DNA from: an uncultured Devosia sp.
GTDB lineage: Bacteria > Pseudomonadota > Alphaproteobacteria > Rhizobiales > Devosiaceae
Direction of reading: 5' to 3'
Assembly (NCBI GenBank): GCA_946481445.1
Contig: CAMLOA010000135.1
Span: forward strand, 1-6,197
DNA length: 6,197 nucleotides
Notes under the pieces: model-generated
What the model was told of the DNA's origin: nothing
What the model saw: the letters and a program-made list of their open reading frames with translations, nothing else
Databases searched by the model: none
Shown here: positions 1 through 5,599 of the stretch, piece by piece
How positions within the stretch are numbered: the first letter of the stretch is position 1
How the letters are laid out: every line of letters begins with the position of its first letter
Translations under genes and position numbers: made by a program

Positions 1-126
1 CGTCATCGATACGATGCGGATGGCGGGATCCGCCATGGCGGCGATGATCTTGTCCCCGGCCTGGTAGTTGGCCATGACGACGCTCACCAGCGGCGCCGGG
101 GAACGATATGGATCAAAGGGAGGCAT
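1..126 (-). CDS. Family-2 glycosyltransferase, N-terminal fragment (runs off the left edge)
   Basis: Only the first 42 codons are in the window. The translation opens MPPFDPYRSPAPLVSVVMAN and continues YQAGDKIIAAMADPAIRIVS. The segment at residues 13-20 followed by YQAGDK is the classic first beta strand and loop of GT-A fold family-2 glycosyltransferases, which add sugars to lipid-linked EPS repeat units at the cytoplasmic membrane face. The start at 126 is preferred over an in-frame ATG at 138 because GGAGG (complement of 132-136) lies 5 nt upstream, whereas the ATG at 138 has no clear ribosome site. The gene follows the helical-hairpin gene after 29 bp and is probably in the exoY operon. 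One oddity: the roughly 30 residues that normally carry the VIVxDD nucleotide-binding motif before the IRIV strand seem to be missing (see findings). The family call is fairly safe; sugar and linkage cannot be told. Confidence 0.72.
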   Translation of the reverse strand, partial: MPPFDPYRSPAPLVSVVMANYQAGDKIIAAMADPAIRIVSMT

Positions 127-155
127 CGCGCCCTCCATGACGCCCGGAAAAGGCG

Positions 156-530
156 TCAAGCCGCGCCACTACCGACCGCCGGAGCGGACACTGTCTCGAG
201 TTCGGTCAGCAGCGTGCCGAACCTTTCGATCTGCGCATCGAGCTGGACCAGCCGGGATCGGGCCGCCGCAGCGTTCTGCTCGGCCGAGGAGATGACCTCT
301 TCATCCGCCGCGGCACGGCGGCCGTAGCTGGCGGAACTGTCAAGCATGGTCGCTGCCTGAGCGTGATACAATTCCAGTCGCTGCTGCAGGCCGTCACGTT
401 CGCGACGTGCATCCGCCAGTGCCATGGCAATGGCGTTACGCACCGTTTCGAGGCGGACCTGGTCGGTCTCGGCATCCCGGCCGGGATTGCGGGTTCTGAA
501 GGCCCTGGGACGAAGGGAAAGAATGGCCAT
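156..530 (-). CDS. Hypothetical 124-residue helical-hairpin (coiled-coil) protein in the exoY operon
   Basis: I do not recognise a named family. The protein is soluble, with no signal peptide or membrane segment. A short basic N-terminus (MAILSLRPRAFRTR) is followed by two long charged, Ala/Gln/Glu-rich helices at about residues 20-62 and 73-113, joined by a Ser/Gly-containing turn (DSSASYG, 64-70). The tail is Ala/Gly-rich. The pattern predicts an antiparallel helical hairpin or an oligomerising coiled coil. The start at 530 is supported by AGGAG (complement of 539-543) 8 nt upstream. That site overlaps the exoY stop codon, as TAGGAG, and only 11 bp separate the genes, so translation is probably coupled to exoY. 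A 6-bp inverted repeat, GACGCC/GGCGTC (139-144 and 152-157), covers the stop codon and may be a weak intercistronic hairpin. A role as an adaptor or regulator of the EPS machinery is inference from position only. Confidence 0.75.
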   Translation of the reverse strand: MAILSLRPRAFRTRNPGRDAETDQVRLETVRNAIAMALADARRERDGLQQRLELYHAQAATMLDSSASYGRRAAADEEVISSAEQNAAAARSRLVQLDAQIERFGTLLTELETVSAPAVGSGAA

Positions 531-538
531 TGTGATTG

Positions 539-544
539 CTCCTA
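539..544 (-). promoter_or_regulatory. Ribosome binding site overlapping the exoY stop codon (TAGGAG)
   Basis: On the minus strand the exoY stop TAG (544-542) runs into GAG to form TAGGAG, 8 nt before the ATG at 530. Ribosomes terminating on exoY would sit on the Shine-Dalgarno site of the next gene. This arrangement is usual for translational coupling, and it decides the start at 530. Confidence 0.7.
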
Positions 545-1213
545 TCGACTGCCTGTCCGGAGGGCGACAACCTTGACGGTCTTGATCAGAATGATCATGT
601 CGCCAATGAACGACCACTCGCGAACATAGCGGCAATCCAGCTGGACCCGCTGGTCGTAGTCCACATCGCTGCGGCCACTGACCTGCCAAAGGCCGGTAAT
701 GCCGGGGCGGACAGCGGCATAGTGGTCGATATGCTCGGCATAGCGGACCACCTCGTCCTCGACGATCGGTCGGGGCCCGACCAGGCTCATATCGCCACGA
801 ATGACATTGATGAGCTGGGGGAGTTCATCGAGACTGGTGACGCGCAGGAACCGGCCCAGCGGCGTGATGCGGGGATCGTTGTGAAGTTTCTGGGAGGCCT
901 CCCACTCGGCGCGGGCCTGGGGGAAGGTCTCAAGGTATTTTTGGAGGGCCTCCTGCGAATTGACCACCATAGAGCGGAACTTTAGGCAGCGGAAACGCCG
1001 TCCATTCAGGCCGACCCGCTCATGGGAGAAAAGGATAGGGCCACGATCCGTCGAAAACATGATGACCGCGATGAAGAACATCGCAGGCAGGGCAAAAACC
1101 AGCATGAGCGATGCTGCACAGACGTCGAAAGTGCGTTTGGCGCTTCCACCTGGAGGCCTGCTGGTATTGGAGGACGTACCCGATGCGCCAAATTCGGCAT
1201 TGATGATCGACAT
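542..1213 (-). CDS. exoY: Undecaprenyl-phosphate hexose-phosphotransferase, ExoY-like priming enzyme
   Basis: This 223-residue protein matches the bacterial sugar transferase family (polyprenyl-phosphate hexose-1-phosphate transferases) and is close to the length I recall for S. meliloti ExoY. In rhizobia ExoY transfers galactose-1-phosphate from UDP-galactose to undecaprenyl phosphate, the first step of repeat-unit assembly at the inner membrane. Landmarks are KR-TFD at 26-30, one hydrophobic membrane segment at about 33-53, KFRSM at 78-82, DELPQLINV at 129-137 with the catalytic Asp-Glu pair (129-130), [10 protein letters not shown] at 140-149, and [13 protein letters not shown] at 170-182. 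The protein lacks the extra N-terminal transmembrane bundle of WbaP/WcaJ-type enzymes, as expected for the short ExoY class. ATG at 1213 is preceded by GAGAG (complement of 1220-1224) at 6 nt. It is the first gene of a minus-strand operon with the helical-hairpin and glycosyltransferase genes. Galactose rather than glucose as the primed sugar is inferred from the ExoY resemblance. Confidence 0.93.
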   Translation of the reverse strand: MSIINAEFGASGTSSNTSRPPGGSAKRTFDVCAASLMLVFALPAMFFIAVIMFSTDRGPILFSHERVGLNGRRFRCLKFRSMVVNSQEALQKYLETFPQARAEWEASQKLHNDPRITPLGRFLRVTSLDELPQLINVIRGDMSLVGPRPIVEDEVVRYAEHIDHYAAVRPGITGLWQVSGRSDVDYDQRVQLDCRYVREWSFIGDMIILIKTVKVVALRTGSR

Positions 1214-1640
1214 GATGTTCTCTCACGCGAATGGGGCCAACAGGGGGCCGGTTCGAACCAGTCTTTCACGACGTGCGGAAGGGTTCACAGAAGCGTCGAT
1301 CGCTCATGCGAAGCCGGATGTGTCAGTCTTCAGATTTGGCCCCTGAACTTCTGTTCGGGGACAGACGGGGCCCGGTAGTCGGGCCGCGTTGGCGGCGCAA
1401 GCCGCGGCTCATGTGATGAGGCAAACATGCTCGGAAATGCATGGCAACGCTTGTCCTGCATGGCAGTCATGCAGAGCCTTGGCCACAATATCACCCGAAA
1501 CGGATGAGTCAGCGCCATTGCAAATCAATAGTTTAAGTAGAGTTTCTGCACCGGGCCGAGCTTTGTTGACTATTCACCCGGGCTGAGCACCCGTTTGGGC
1601 CGATGAGCAGTATTTCCGCAGCATCGCCGCGGAGCCAAGC
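1214..1640. other. 427-bp non-coding region upstream of exoY
   Basis: No convincing coding frame was found; the short frames here lack ribosome sites and family-like residue patterns. The stretch must hold the leader and probably the promoter of the exoY operon, unless transcription reads through from the small membrane-protein gene, since no clear terminator follows that gene. A locally AT-rich patch lies at about 1517-1550. I could not place a good -35/-10 pair. The clearest structure is the dyad at 1457-1473. Confidence 0.55.
1438..1473. promoter_or_regulatory. Inverted repeat TGCATG-N5-CATGCA with an adjacent direct repeat, possible operator
   Basis: TGCATGGCAGTCATGCA (1457-1473) is a perfect 6-bp dyad with a 5-nt spacer. 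The 9-mer TGCATGGCA also occurs at 1438-1446, exactly 19 bp before its second copy at 1457-1465. Two or three related half-sites about two helical turns apart, about 245-275 bp upstream of the exoY ATG, would fit a regulator binding site. No regulator family can be assigned. Confidence 0.35.
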
Positions 1641-1823
1641 CTAAAGACCTAACACAAATACAATACCGTTCCAGAGCAGATAGATGCCGACCCAGGCCAG
1701 AGCCATGATGCCGATGGCCACCAGCCCCCAGGGCCACGGAAATGGCGCACGGGCACCAGCTGCCGGGGGTGCCGCCAGCGGTACCTTGCGTGTCTGCCCG
1801 TCTTCGGGGCCCTTGCCGTCCAC
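1641..1823 (-). CDS. Small single-pass membrane protein, 60 residues, unknown function
   Basis: The frame starts with GTG at 1823 and ends with TAG. GGAGGA (complement of 1828-1833) lies 4 nt upstream of the GTG, an excellent Shine-Dalgarno site and the main reason to accept so short a gene. An in-frame TGA shortly upstream rules out a longer version. Residues 1-30 are hydrophilic to Pro/Ala-rich (PLAAPPAAGARAPFPWPWG spans 15-33). Residues 33-60 form one hydrophobic segment rich in Ile, Leu, Val and Trp, ending right at the C-terminus, so the protein looks tail-anchored. It is divergent from galU and on the same strand as exoY, 427 bp upstream of it. In rhizobia, ExoX/Psi-type small membrane proteins antagonise ExoY and are encoded beside it. 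Position and size invite that comparison, but I see no sequence similarity I can vouch for, so function remains unassigned. Confidence 0.62.
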   Translation of the reverse strand: MDGKGPEDGQTRKVPLAAPPAAGARAPFPWPWGLVAIGIMALAWVGIYLLWNGIVFVLGL

Positions 1824-1869
1824 GGAATCCTCCAGGGCCGCCGTTCAGGTGGCCGACAGTCGTAGCCTT

Positions 1870-1925
1870 GTTGGGCAGCGCCCCAACCGGCAACGCCACC
1901 CCTCCAATGTCACTACCATTGCCGG
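1870..1925 (-). promoter_or_regulatory. Possible structured leader upstream of the small membrane-protein gene
   Basis: Read on either strand, GTTGGG (1870-1875) pairs with CCCAAC (1882-1887) over a 6-nt loop. CCGGCAA (1887-1893) pairs with TTGCCGG (1919-1925). Within that loop CAATG (1905-1909) can instead pair with CATTG (1917-1921), which shares the TTG with the outer stem, so the two stems exclude each other. It lies 47-102 bp upstream of the GTG start. It matches no riboswitch I recognise. Confidence 0.25.
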
Positions 1926-2017
1926 GTAAATACAACCCTCCCGTCCACGATAAAATCCTGGATCGCTTCACGACTGCGTTTCGGACCATGATTCACCGGG
2001 AGCGACGACGCCACGCG

Positions 2018-2046
2018 ATTTATTTGCCCGATCGATCTCGGGTCAA
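2018..2046 (-). promoter_or_regulatory. Candidate sigma-70-type promoter for the small membrane-protein gene
   Basis: On the minus strand TTGACC (complement of 2041-2046) is followed after 17 nt by ATAAAT (complement of 2018-2023). The -35 is 5 of 6 to consensus and the -10 is weak. The perfect dyad CCCGA-N6-TCGGG (2027-2042) occupies the spacer, where a repressor or activator could act. Use of this promoter would give a leader of about 185 nt. Confidence 0.3.
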
Positions 2047-2103
2047 TTAAATACTTCAAAAAACATCAAAAGATCTTGCCGACAAAGAATAGTCCGCCGC
2101 ATG

Positions 2104-2118
2104 CATATGCCGCATATG
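2104..2118. promoter_or_regulatory. Inverted repeat CATATG-CCG-CATATG, possible operator
   Basis: Two CATATG palindromes are separated by 3 nt, giving both a 15-bp dyad and a 9-bp-spaced direct repeat of GCATATG (2103-2109, 2112-2118). The element abuts the -35-like GTGACA of the candidate galU promoter and lies between the two divergent promoter candidates. No regulator can be named. Confidence 0.3.
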
Positions 2119-2145
2119 TGACAAATTGGTGTTAATTGATCAAAT
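2118..2145 (+). promoter_or_regulatory. Candidate promoter for galU
   Basis: GTGACA (2118-2123) is followed after 16 nt by TCAAAT (2140-2145), in the AT-rich part of the intergenic region, about 115 bp upstream of the GTG start. A TTGACT at 2150-2155 is an alternative -35, but no good -10 follows it. This is a weak prediction. Confidence 0.25.
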
Positions 2146-2250
2146 CGAGTTGACTGCATAAAAGCAATCGAGCCATGCAGCCATTTCGGGCATTTGCTAT
2201 GGAACGACCGAAATGACCATGATCCAATCTCCTGGTGTATTGCCAATCAC

Positions 2251-2256
2251 AAGGAG
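2251..2256 (+). promoter_or_regulatory. Ribosome binding site that fixes the galU start
   Basis: AAGGAG lies 6 nt before GTG at 2263. It supports the GTG over the in-frame TTG at 2194, which has no such site and would add 23 residues not expected for the family. Confidence 0.85.
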
Positions 2257-2262
2257 AAAGCC

Positions 2263-3174
2263 GTGGTAAAACGCGTCAAGACTGCCGTGTTTCCGGTCGC
2301 CGGCCTCGGAACCCGATTTCTGCCCGCCACAAAAGCCATGCCCAAAGAGATGCTGACCGTCGTCGACCGGCCTCTCATTCAATATGCGGTGGATGAGGCT
2401 CGCGAAGCCGGGATCGAGCATTTCGTTTTCGTCACCGGTCGAAACAAAGGAATCATCGAGGACCATTTCGATCGCCAATTCGAGCTGGAAACCACGCTCG
2501 AGGTTCGCGGCAAGGTCGCAGCTCTCAATGAACTCCGCCAGGATCTGCCCTCGGCAGGGCGAACCAGCTTCACGCGCCAGCAAGAGCCGCTTGGCCTGGG
2601 TCATGCAGTGTGGTGTGCCCGCGAAATCGTGGGGAACGAGCCGTTCGCCCTGCTATTACCGGATATGCTTTTCAAGGGCCGTCGCGGCGTGCTCAAGCAG
2701 ATGATGGAGAGCTATGAGGAAAGCGGCGGCAACATTATTGCGGTCGAAGAAGTCGCGCCCCAGGACGTGTCGTCTTACGGGGTGATCGGCCGTGGCCCCG
2801 GTGATGATTCCAGCTTTCGCGTCACCGGCATGGTGGAAAAGCCCAGGCCCGACCAAGCCCCGTCGAACCTCATCATCTCCGGGCGCTATATCCTGCAGCC
2901 GGAAATCTTCACGCTGCTTGCCGACCAGCCGCGCGGCGCGGGGGGAGAAATCCAGCTCACCGACGCCATGCAAACCCTCATGCAGCGCCAGCCCTTTATG
3001 GGCGTCAAATATGAGGGACAGAGTTTCGACTGTGGCTCCAAGATCGGGTTTCTCGCCGCCAACGTCGCCTATGCCTTGGACAGGGAGGATATTGGCGACG
3101 AATTCCTGGCCGCGCTCGCCAAGCTGGGCCTGCACACTGCGCTTATCGACGGCTTCAAGATCGCCGCGGAGTGA
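2263..3174 (+). CDS. galU: UTP-glucose-1-phosphate uridylyltransferase (UDP-glucose pyrophosphorylase)
   Basis: This 303-residue cytoplasmic enzyme makes UDP-glucose from UTP and glucose-1-phosphate, supplying glucose (and, through epimerase, galactose) for EPS. The rhizobial exo-cluster version is called exoN. The nucleotide-binding signature [17 protein letters not shown] lies at 14-30. Other family landmarks are [12 protein letters not shown] at 108-119, LLPD with the metal-binding Asp at 134, YGVIG at 172-176, VEKP at 191-194, SGRY at 206-209, GEIQLTDA at 228-235, and FDCGSKIGF at 255-263. The length fits the GalU family of about 290-305 residues and no key motif is missing. GTG at 2263 is chosen for its AAGGAG site. 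It is the only plus-strand gene, divergent from the small membrane-protein gene and convergent with the exoP-like gene, so it is a single-gene transcript ending at the hairpin at 3226-3268. A TDP-glucose or CDP-glucose enzyme is less likely given the GalU-type motifs. Confidence 0.95.
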   Translation: MVKRVKTAVFPVAGLGTRFLPATKAMPKEMLTVVDRPLIQYAVDEAREAGIEHFVFVTGRNKGIIEDHFDRQFELETTLEVRGKVAALNELRQDLPSAGRTSFTRQQEPLGLGHAVWCAREIVGNEPFALLLPDMLFKGRRGVLKQMMESYEESGGNIIAVEEVAPQDVSSYGVIGRGPGDDSSFRVTGMVEKPRPDQAPSNLIISGRYILQPEIFTLLADQPRGAGGEIQLTDAMQTLMQRQPFMGVKYEGQSFDCGSKIGFLAANVAYALDREDIGDEFLAALAKLGLHTALIDGFKIAAE

Positions 3175-3225
3175 GGATAGGACGTTCCGCCGGCCTGAGA
3201 CGCCTTGCGGGGCTGACTAAAATCA

Positions 3226-3268
3226 CTGGTCCGAAAGCCATGCGGGGGCTTTCGGACCAGGCTTTTCT
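3226..3268. terminator. Bidirectional rho-independent terminator between galU and exoP
   Basis: CTGGTCCGAAAGCC (3226-3239) pairs perfectly over 14 bp with GGCTTTCGGACCAG (3247-3260) across a 7-nt loop. On the plus strand GCTTTTCT follows; on the minus strand TGATTTTAG follows. It lies 52 bp past the galU stop and 57 bp past the exoP-like stop, so it can serve both converging genes. The T tracts are short (four Ts) but the stem is strong. Confidence 0.85.
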
Positions 3269-3324
3269 CGTGCCATGGGCTCTGGATCGGTTTGGAAACC
3301 TCGGGATCGGGCTTTCCCGCCCCT

Positions 3325-5565
3325 TCAGCGCTGCGCCTGTTCCAGCTCCGGGCCGGACTGCATATCGCCGCGATAGGCGAAGCGCTCCAGTCCTCCTGCG
3401 TCGGTGAATCTAGGCAGCTTGCCCAGATCAACCTTGTTGAGCACCACCCCGACGATGTGATCGGCCAGCTCCGGCTCGCGCTCAAGCATGCCGCGCAGCA
3501 GGCGGTGAGGCGTCCTGCCCCACTCGACCACCAAGACGCTGGCATCGGTGTGCGGCAAGACCGTCAGGGCATCGATGACCGGCCCCAGAGCCGGGAGATC
3601 GATGAGGACATAGTCGAACTGGCCGCGCGCCTCGGCGAGGACTTTCTGCATGGCGATGCTGGAGAGGTCCCCGCCTCCCGCTTCAGGTGCGGCAGCCGAC
3701 AGGGTGACGAGACCACTTTCGGGATCGGTCTCCGCCACGCGACGCCAGTCGCCCTGTTGCGACGGCAGGATGCGGGCCGGCAGGCCGGATCGACCAGCAC
3801 CGGTGTCGGCATCGATCAACAGCACGCGTGAACCGATGGCCGCCAGCATCTCGGCCAGCGAGCGCGCGTAGGTGGACTTGCCTTCACCCGGCAGGATTGA
3901 AAGTACGCTCAATATTGCTGTTCCCCGGTCGGCCATGGGCTGGAGAACCAGACGTGTGGACTTGAGCGTCTCCACCAAGGGCGCACCCCATCGGCGGCCA
4001 ATTCGGGCACCAAGGGCGCCGCGCACGACGGTGCGTATTGCCTTTCGGACATGCTCGGGCGGGGCGTTGCCATCCAGGTTCAGGGCGGGGACATAGCCGA
4101 GAAACCGCAGGCCGAGTTGCTGGCGCACCTGGCCCCCGGTGCGGAATCCGCGTTCGCGCAACTCATTCAGCATGCCCAGGACGACGCCCACAAAACCACC
4201 GGCGATCATAGCGGCGGCCAGGATGACCATGGTGCGCGGACTTGAGGGACTTTCGGGCAGGAGTGCGTCGGTCACAATGCGGACGGAAGGGATCGGGAAG
4301 CTTTGGCGCTGCACGGCTTCCTCGTAGCGGGCGAGATAGCTGGTATAGAGGGCCTGCAGTGCAGCGGAGCGCTGCTGAAGTTCATTGAGACGCACCTGTT
4401 CCTGGCTGATGGCGCCGGCATTTTGCCCCTCCGCGGCGATATCGTCCCGAAGACCCACCTCCTGCTGGCGGGCAATAGTCAATTGGGTGCGGTACTGCTC
4501 GTCCAGGTTCTGCAACAGCGCAAAGATGCGACTGTCGAGAGCGGACTTCTCCGCGTTCAGCGTGGCCAATTGCGGGTGATCGGCACCGAAACCGGCTTCT
4601 ATTTCGGCGATGCGGCTGGTGAGGGTGGCCACCTGATTGCGGAGCGTCGTGATCTCAGCCGGATCGGTGGTCGCGTCGCCCAGCAGGGCGACATAGTTCG
4701 AGGCGGCCTGAGGACCGGCCGCGACCACGGCCTGCAACTGTTCGGACAATGCCCTGAGCCGGGCTGTTTCGGCCTGTGCCTCGGCGAGCTGATCAGAAAG
4801 CGTTTCGATGCGCCGCGTCGTCAGATCGCGATCCTCACCGACTGAAAGACCAGTTTGATCGCGATATTGCTGGATCTCCAGACTGGCCTGACGCTGGCTT
4901 TCCCCGATTTCGGCAAGGCGTTGCTCCAGCCAGTCGGCCGCGGCGCTGGTGGCTTCGAGTTCGGCATTGAGCTGGTCCTGCAACAGCGCATGCGCATAGG
5001 CGCTGGAAATGCGTTGCGCCAATTCGGGGCTGGGTGCCTCATAGCCCACGCGGATGATGGAACTGCGGCCCATCCGATCCACCTGCACATTCGATCGCAG
5101 CATGCCCACGACCTCGTCCTGGGTTGCTTCCAGCGTGCCGGACTGCGCCCCCTGCCAGAGACCCACAAGCCCCTTGATCCGCTGGGTGAAGGACGGGGGC
5201 GGATTGAGGAACTCCTGGTCCGTGGTAAGACTTTCGGCCTCCGCGACTGAACGGGCGACCCGGCTAGAGCGCAGGACCTCGATCTGGTTGAGCACCTGGG
5301 CCTCCAGATCCGTGGCACTTGTGGAGACCGGTCCTTCTCCGGTGACCTGCTCGAGGTTCCTGTCGATCAGAATCTGCCCGGCCGAAAGATAGCTGCGCGG
5401 GGCCAAGGTCAAATAGACGATCGCAAGCACGACCATGAAGGCGACACAGAGGACAAGCACCAGCGCTTGTCTGCGCAAGAGTGAGATGATGCGCTCAAGG
5501 TCGATGGTCTTGATATCCGATGGCTGGGGCGCCAGCGCTTCCGGGTAGCTGGGTTTCTCGAGCAT
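3325..5565 (-). CDS. exoP: ExoP-like polysaccharide co-polymerase: Wzz domain fused to BY-kinase-type ATPase
   Basis: This 746-residue inner-membrane protein belongs to the PCP-2a class (ExoP/Wzc), which controls EPS polymerisation and chain length. Order of parts: cytoplasmic N-terminus, membrane segment 1 at about 34-55, a Wzz-type periplasmic region with long coiled coil (about 200-420), the Pro-rich motif LPESPSSPRTM (436-446) leading into membrane segment 2 (about 447-466), then the cytoplasmic ATPase. In the ATPase, ETLKSTR (532-538) resembles the oligomerisation helix motif EX2RX2R with Lys for the first Arg. Walker A is LPGEGKST (558-565), Walker A' is VLLIDADTG (581-589), and Walker B is VLIDLPALGPVIDA (653-666). 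Two oddities: Gly589 replaces the Arg of the BY-kinase DxDxR consensus, and the C-terminal tail has one Tyr (731) instead of a cluster. ATG at 5565 has AGGAAGG (complement of 5578-5584), but at a long spacing of 12 nt. The gene follows the glycosyltransferase by 34 bp in one operon. Confidence 0.92.
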   Translation of the reverse strand: MLEKPSYPEALAPQPSDIKTIDLERIISLLRRQALVLVLCVAFMVVLAIVYLTLAPRSYLSAGQILIDRNLEQVTGEGPVSTSATDLEAQVLNQIEVLRSSRVARSVAEAESLTTDQEFLNPPPSFTQRIKGLVGLWQGAQSGTLEATQDEVVGMLRSNVQVDRMGRSSIIRVGYEAPSPELAQRISSAYAHALLQDQLNAELEATSAAADWLEQRLAEIGESQRQASLEIQQYRDQTGLSVGEDRDLTTRRIETLSDQLAEAQAETARLRALSEQLQAVVAAGPQAASNYVALLGDATTDPAEITTLRNQVATLTSRIAEIEAGFGADHPQLATLNAEKSALDSRIFALLQNLDEQYRTQLTIARQQEVGLRDDIAAEGQNAGAISQEQVRLNELQQRSAALQALYTSYLARYEEAVQRQSFPIPSVRIVTDALLPESPSSPRTMVILAAAMIAGGFVGVVLGMLNELRERGFRTGGQVRQQLGLRFLGYVPALNLDGNAPPEHVRKAIRTVVRGALGARIGRRWGAPLVETLKSTRLVLQPMADRGTAILSVLSILPGEGKSTYARSLAEMLAAIGSRVLLIDADTGAGRSGLPARILPSQQGDWRRVAETDPESGLVTLSAAAPEAGGGDLSSIAMQKVLAEARGQFDYVLIDLPALGPVIDALTVLPHTDASVLVVEWGRTPHRLLRGMLEREPELADHIVGVVLNKVDLGKLPRFTDAGGLERFAYRGDMQSGPELEQAQR

Positions 5566-5599
5566 GAAAATGGTTTGCCTTCCTGAATGGGGGCTTCGA

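Larger units (their letters stand above)
1824..2262. other. 439-bp divergent intergenic region between the small membrane-protein gene and galU
   Basis: No believable gene lies here. The galU-proximal half (about 2040-2260) is AT-richer than the rest of the window and carries candidate promoters in both directions. The other half is GC-rich and holds inverted repeats at 1870-1887, 1887-1893 with 1919-1925, and 1905-1909 with 1917-1921, suggesting a structured leader for the minus-strand gene. Further dyads lie at 2027-2042 and 2104-2118. Confidence 0.55.

Noticed and set aside
126..138. Alternative ATG at 138 for the left-edge glycosyltransferase
   Set aside because: It has no Shine-Dalgarno site, while the GGAGG just after it is well placed for the ATG at 126.
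531..689. N-terminal extension of the helical-hairpin frame up to 689
   Set aside because: It lies wholly inside the exoY coding region in another frame, and the start at 530 has a good ribosome site.
536..985. Plus-strand open frame of 149 codons
   Set aside because: Antisense to exoY, whose motifs are unmistakable.
1330..1518. Minus-strand open frame of 62 codons upstream of exoY
   Set aside because: No ribosome site, and composition typical of untranslated GC-rich DNA with no hydrophobic or motif pattern.
1575..1640. Possible terminator after the small membrane-protein gene
   Set aside because: Only short GC stems (such as GCCC/GGGT) with no T tract; too weak to call.
1570..1989. Minus-strand open frame of 139 codons overlapping the small membrane-protein gene
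   Set aside because: Its start has no ribosome site and its residues are low-complexity Gly/Arg/Pro. The competing 60-codon frame has a strong ribosome site and a clear membrane helix.
2194..2262. TTG start adding 23 residues to GalU
   Set aside because: No ribosome site; the added residues do not look like GalU, and GTG at 2263 has AAGGAG at the right distance.
2656..3135. Minus-strand open frame of 159 codons
   Set aside because: Antisense shadow of galU.
3292..3831. Plus-strand open frame of 179 codons
   Set aside because: Antisense shadow of the exoP-like gene in GC-rich DNA; no ribosome site and no family-like pattern.
4303..4845. Plus-strand open frame of 180 codons
   Set aside because: Antisense shadow of the coiled-coil part of the exoP-like gene, whose own frame has clear domain motifs.
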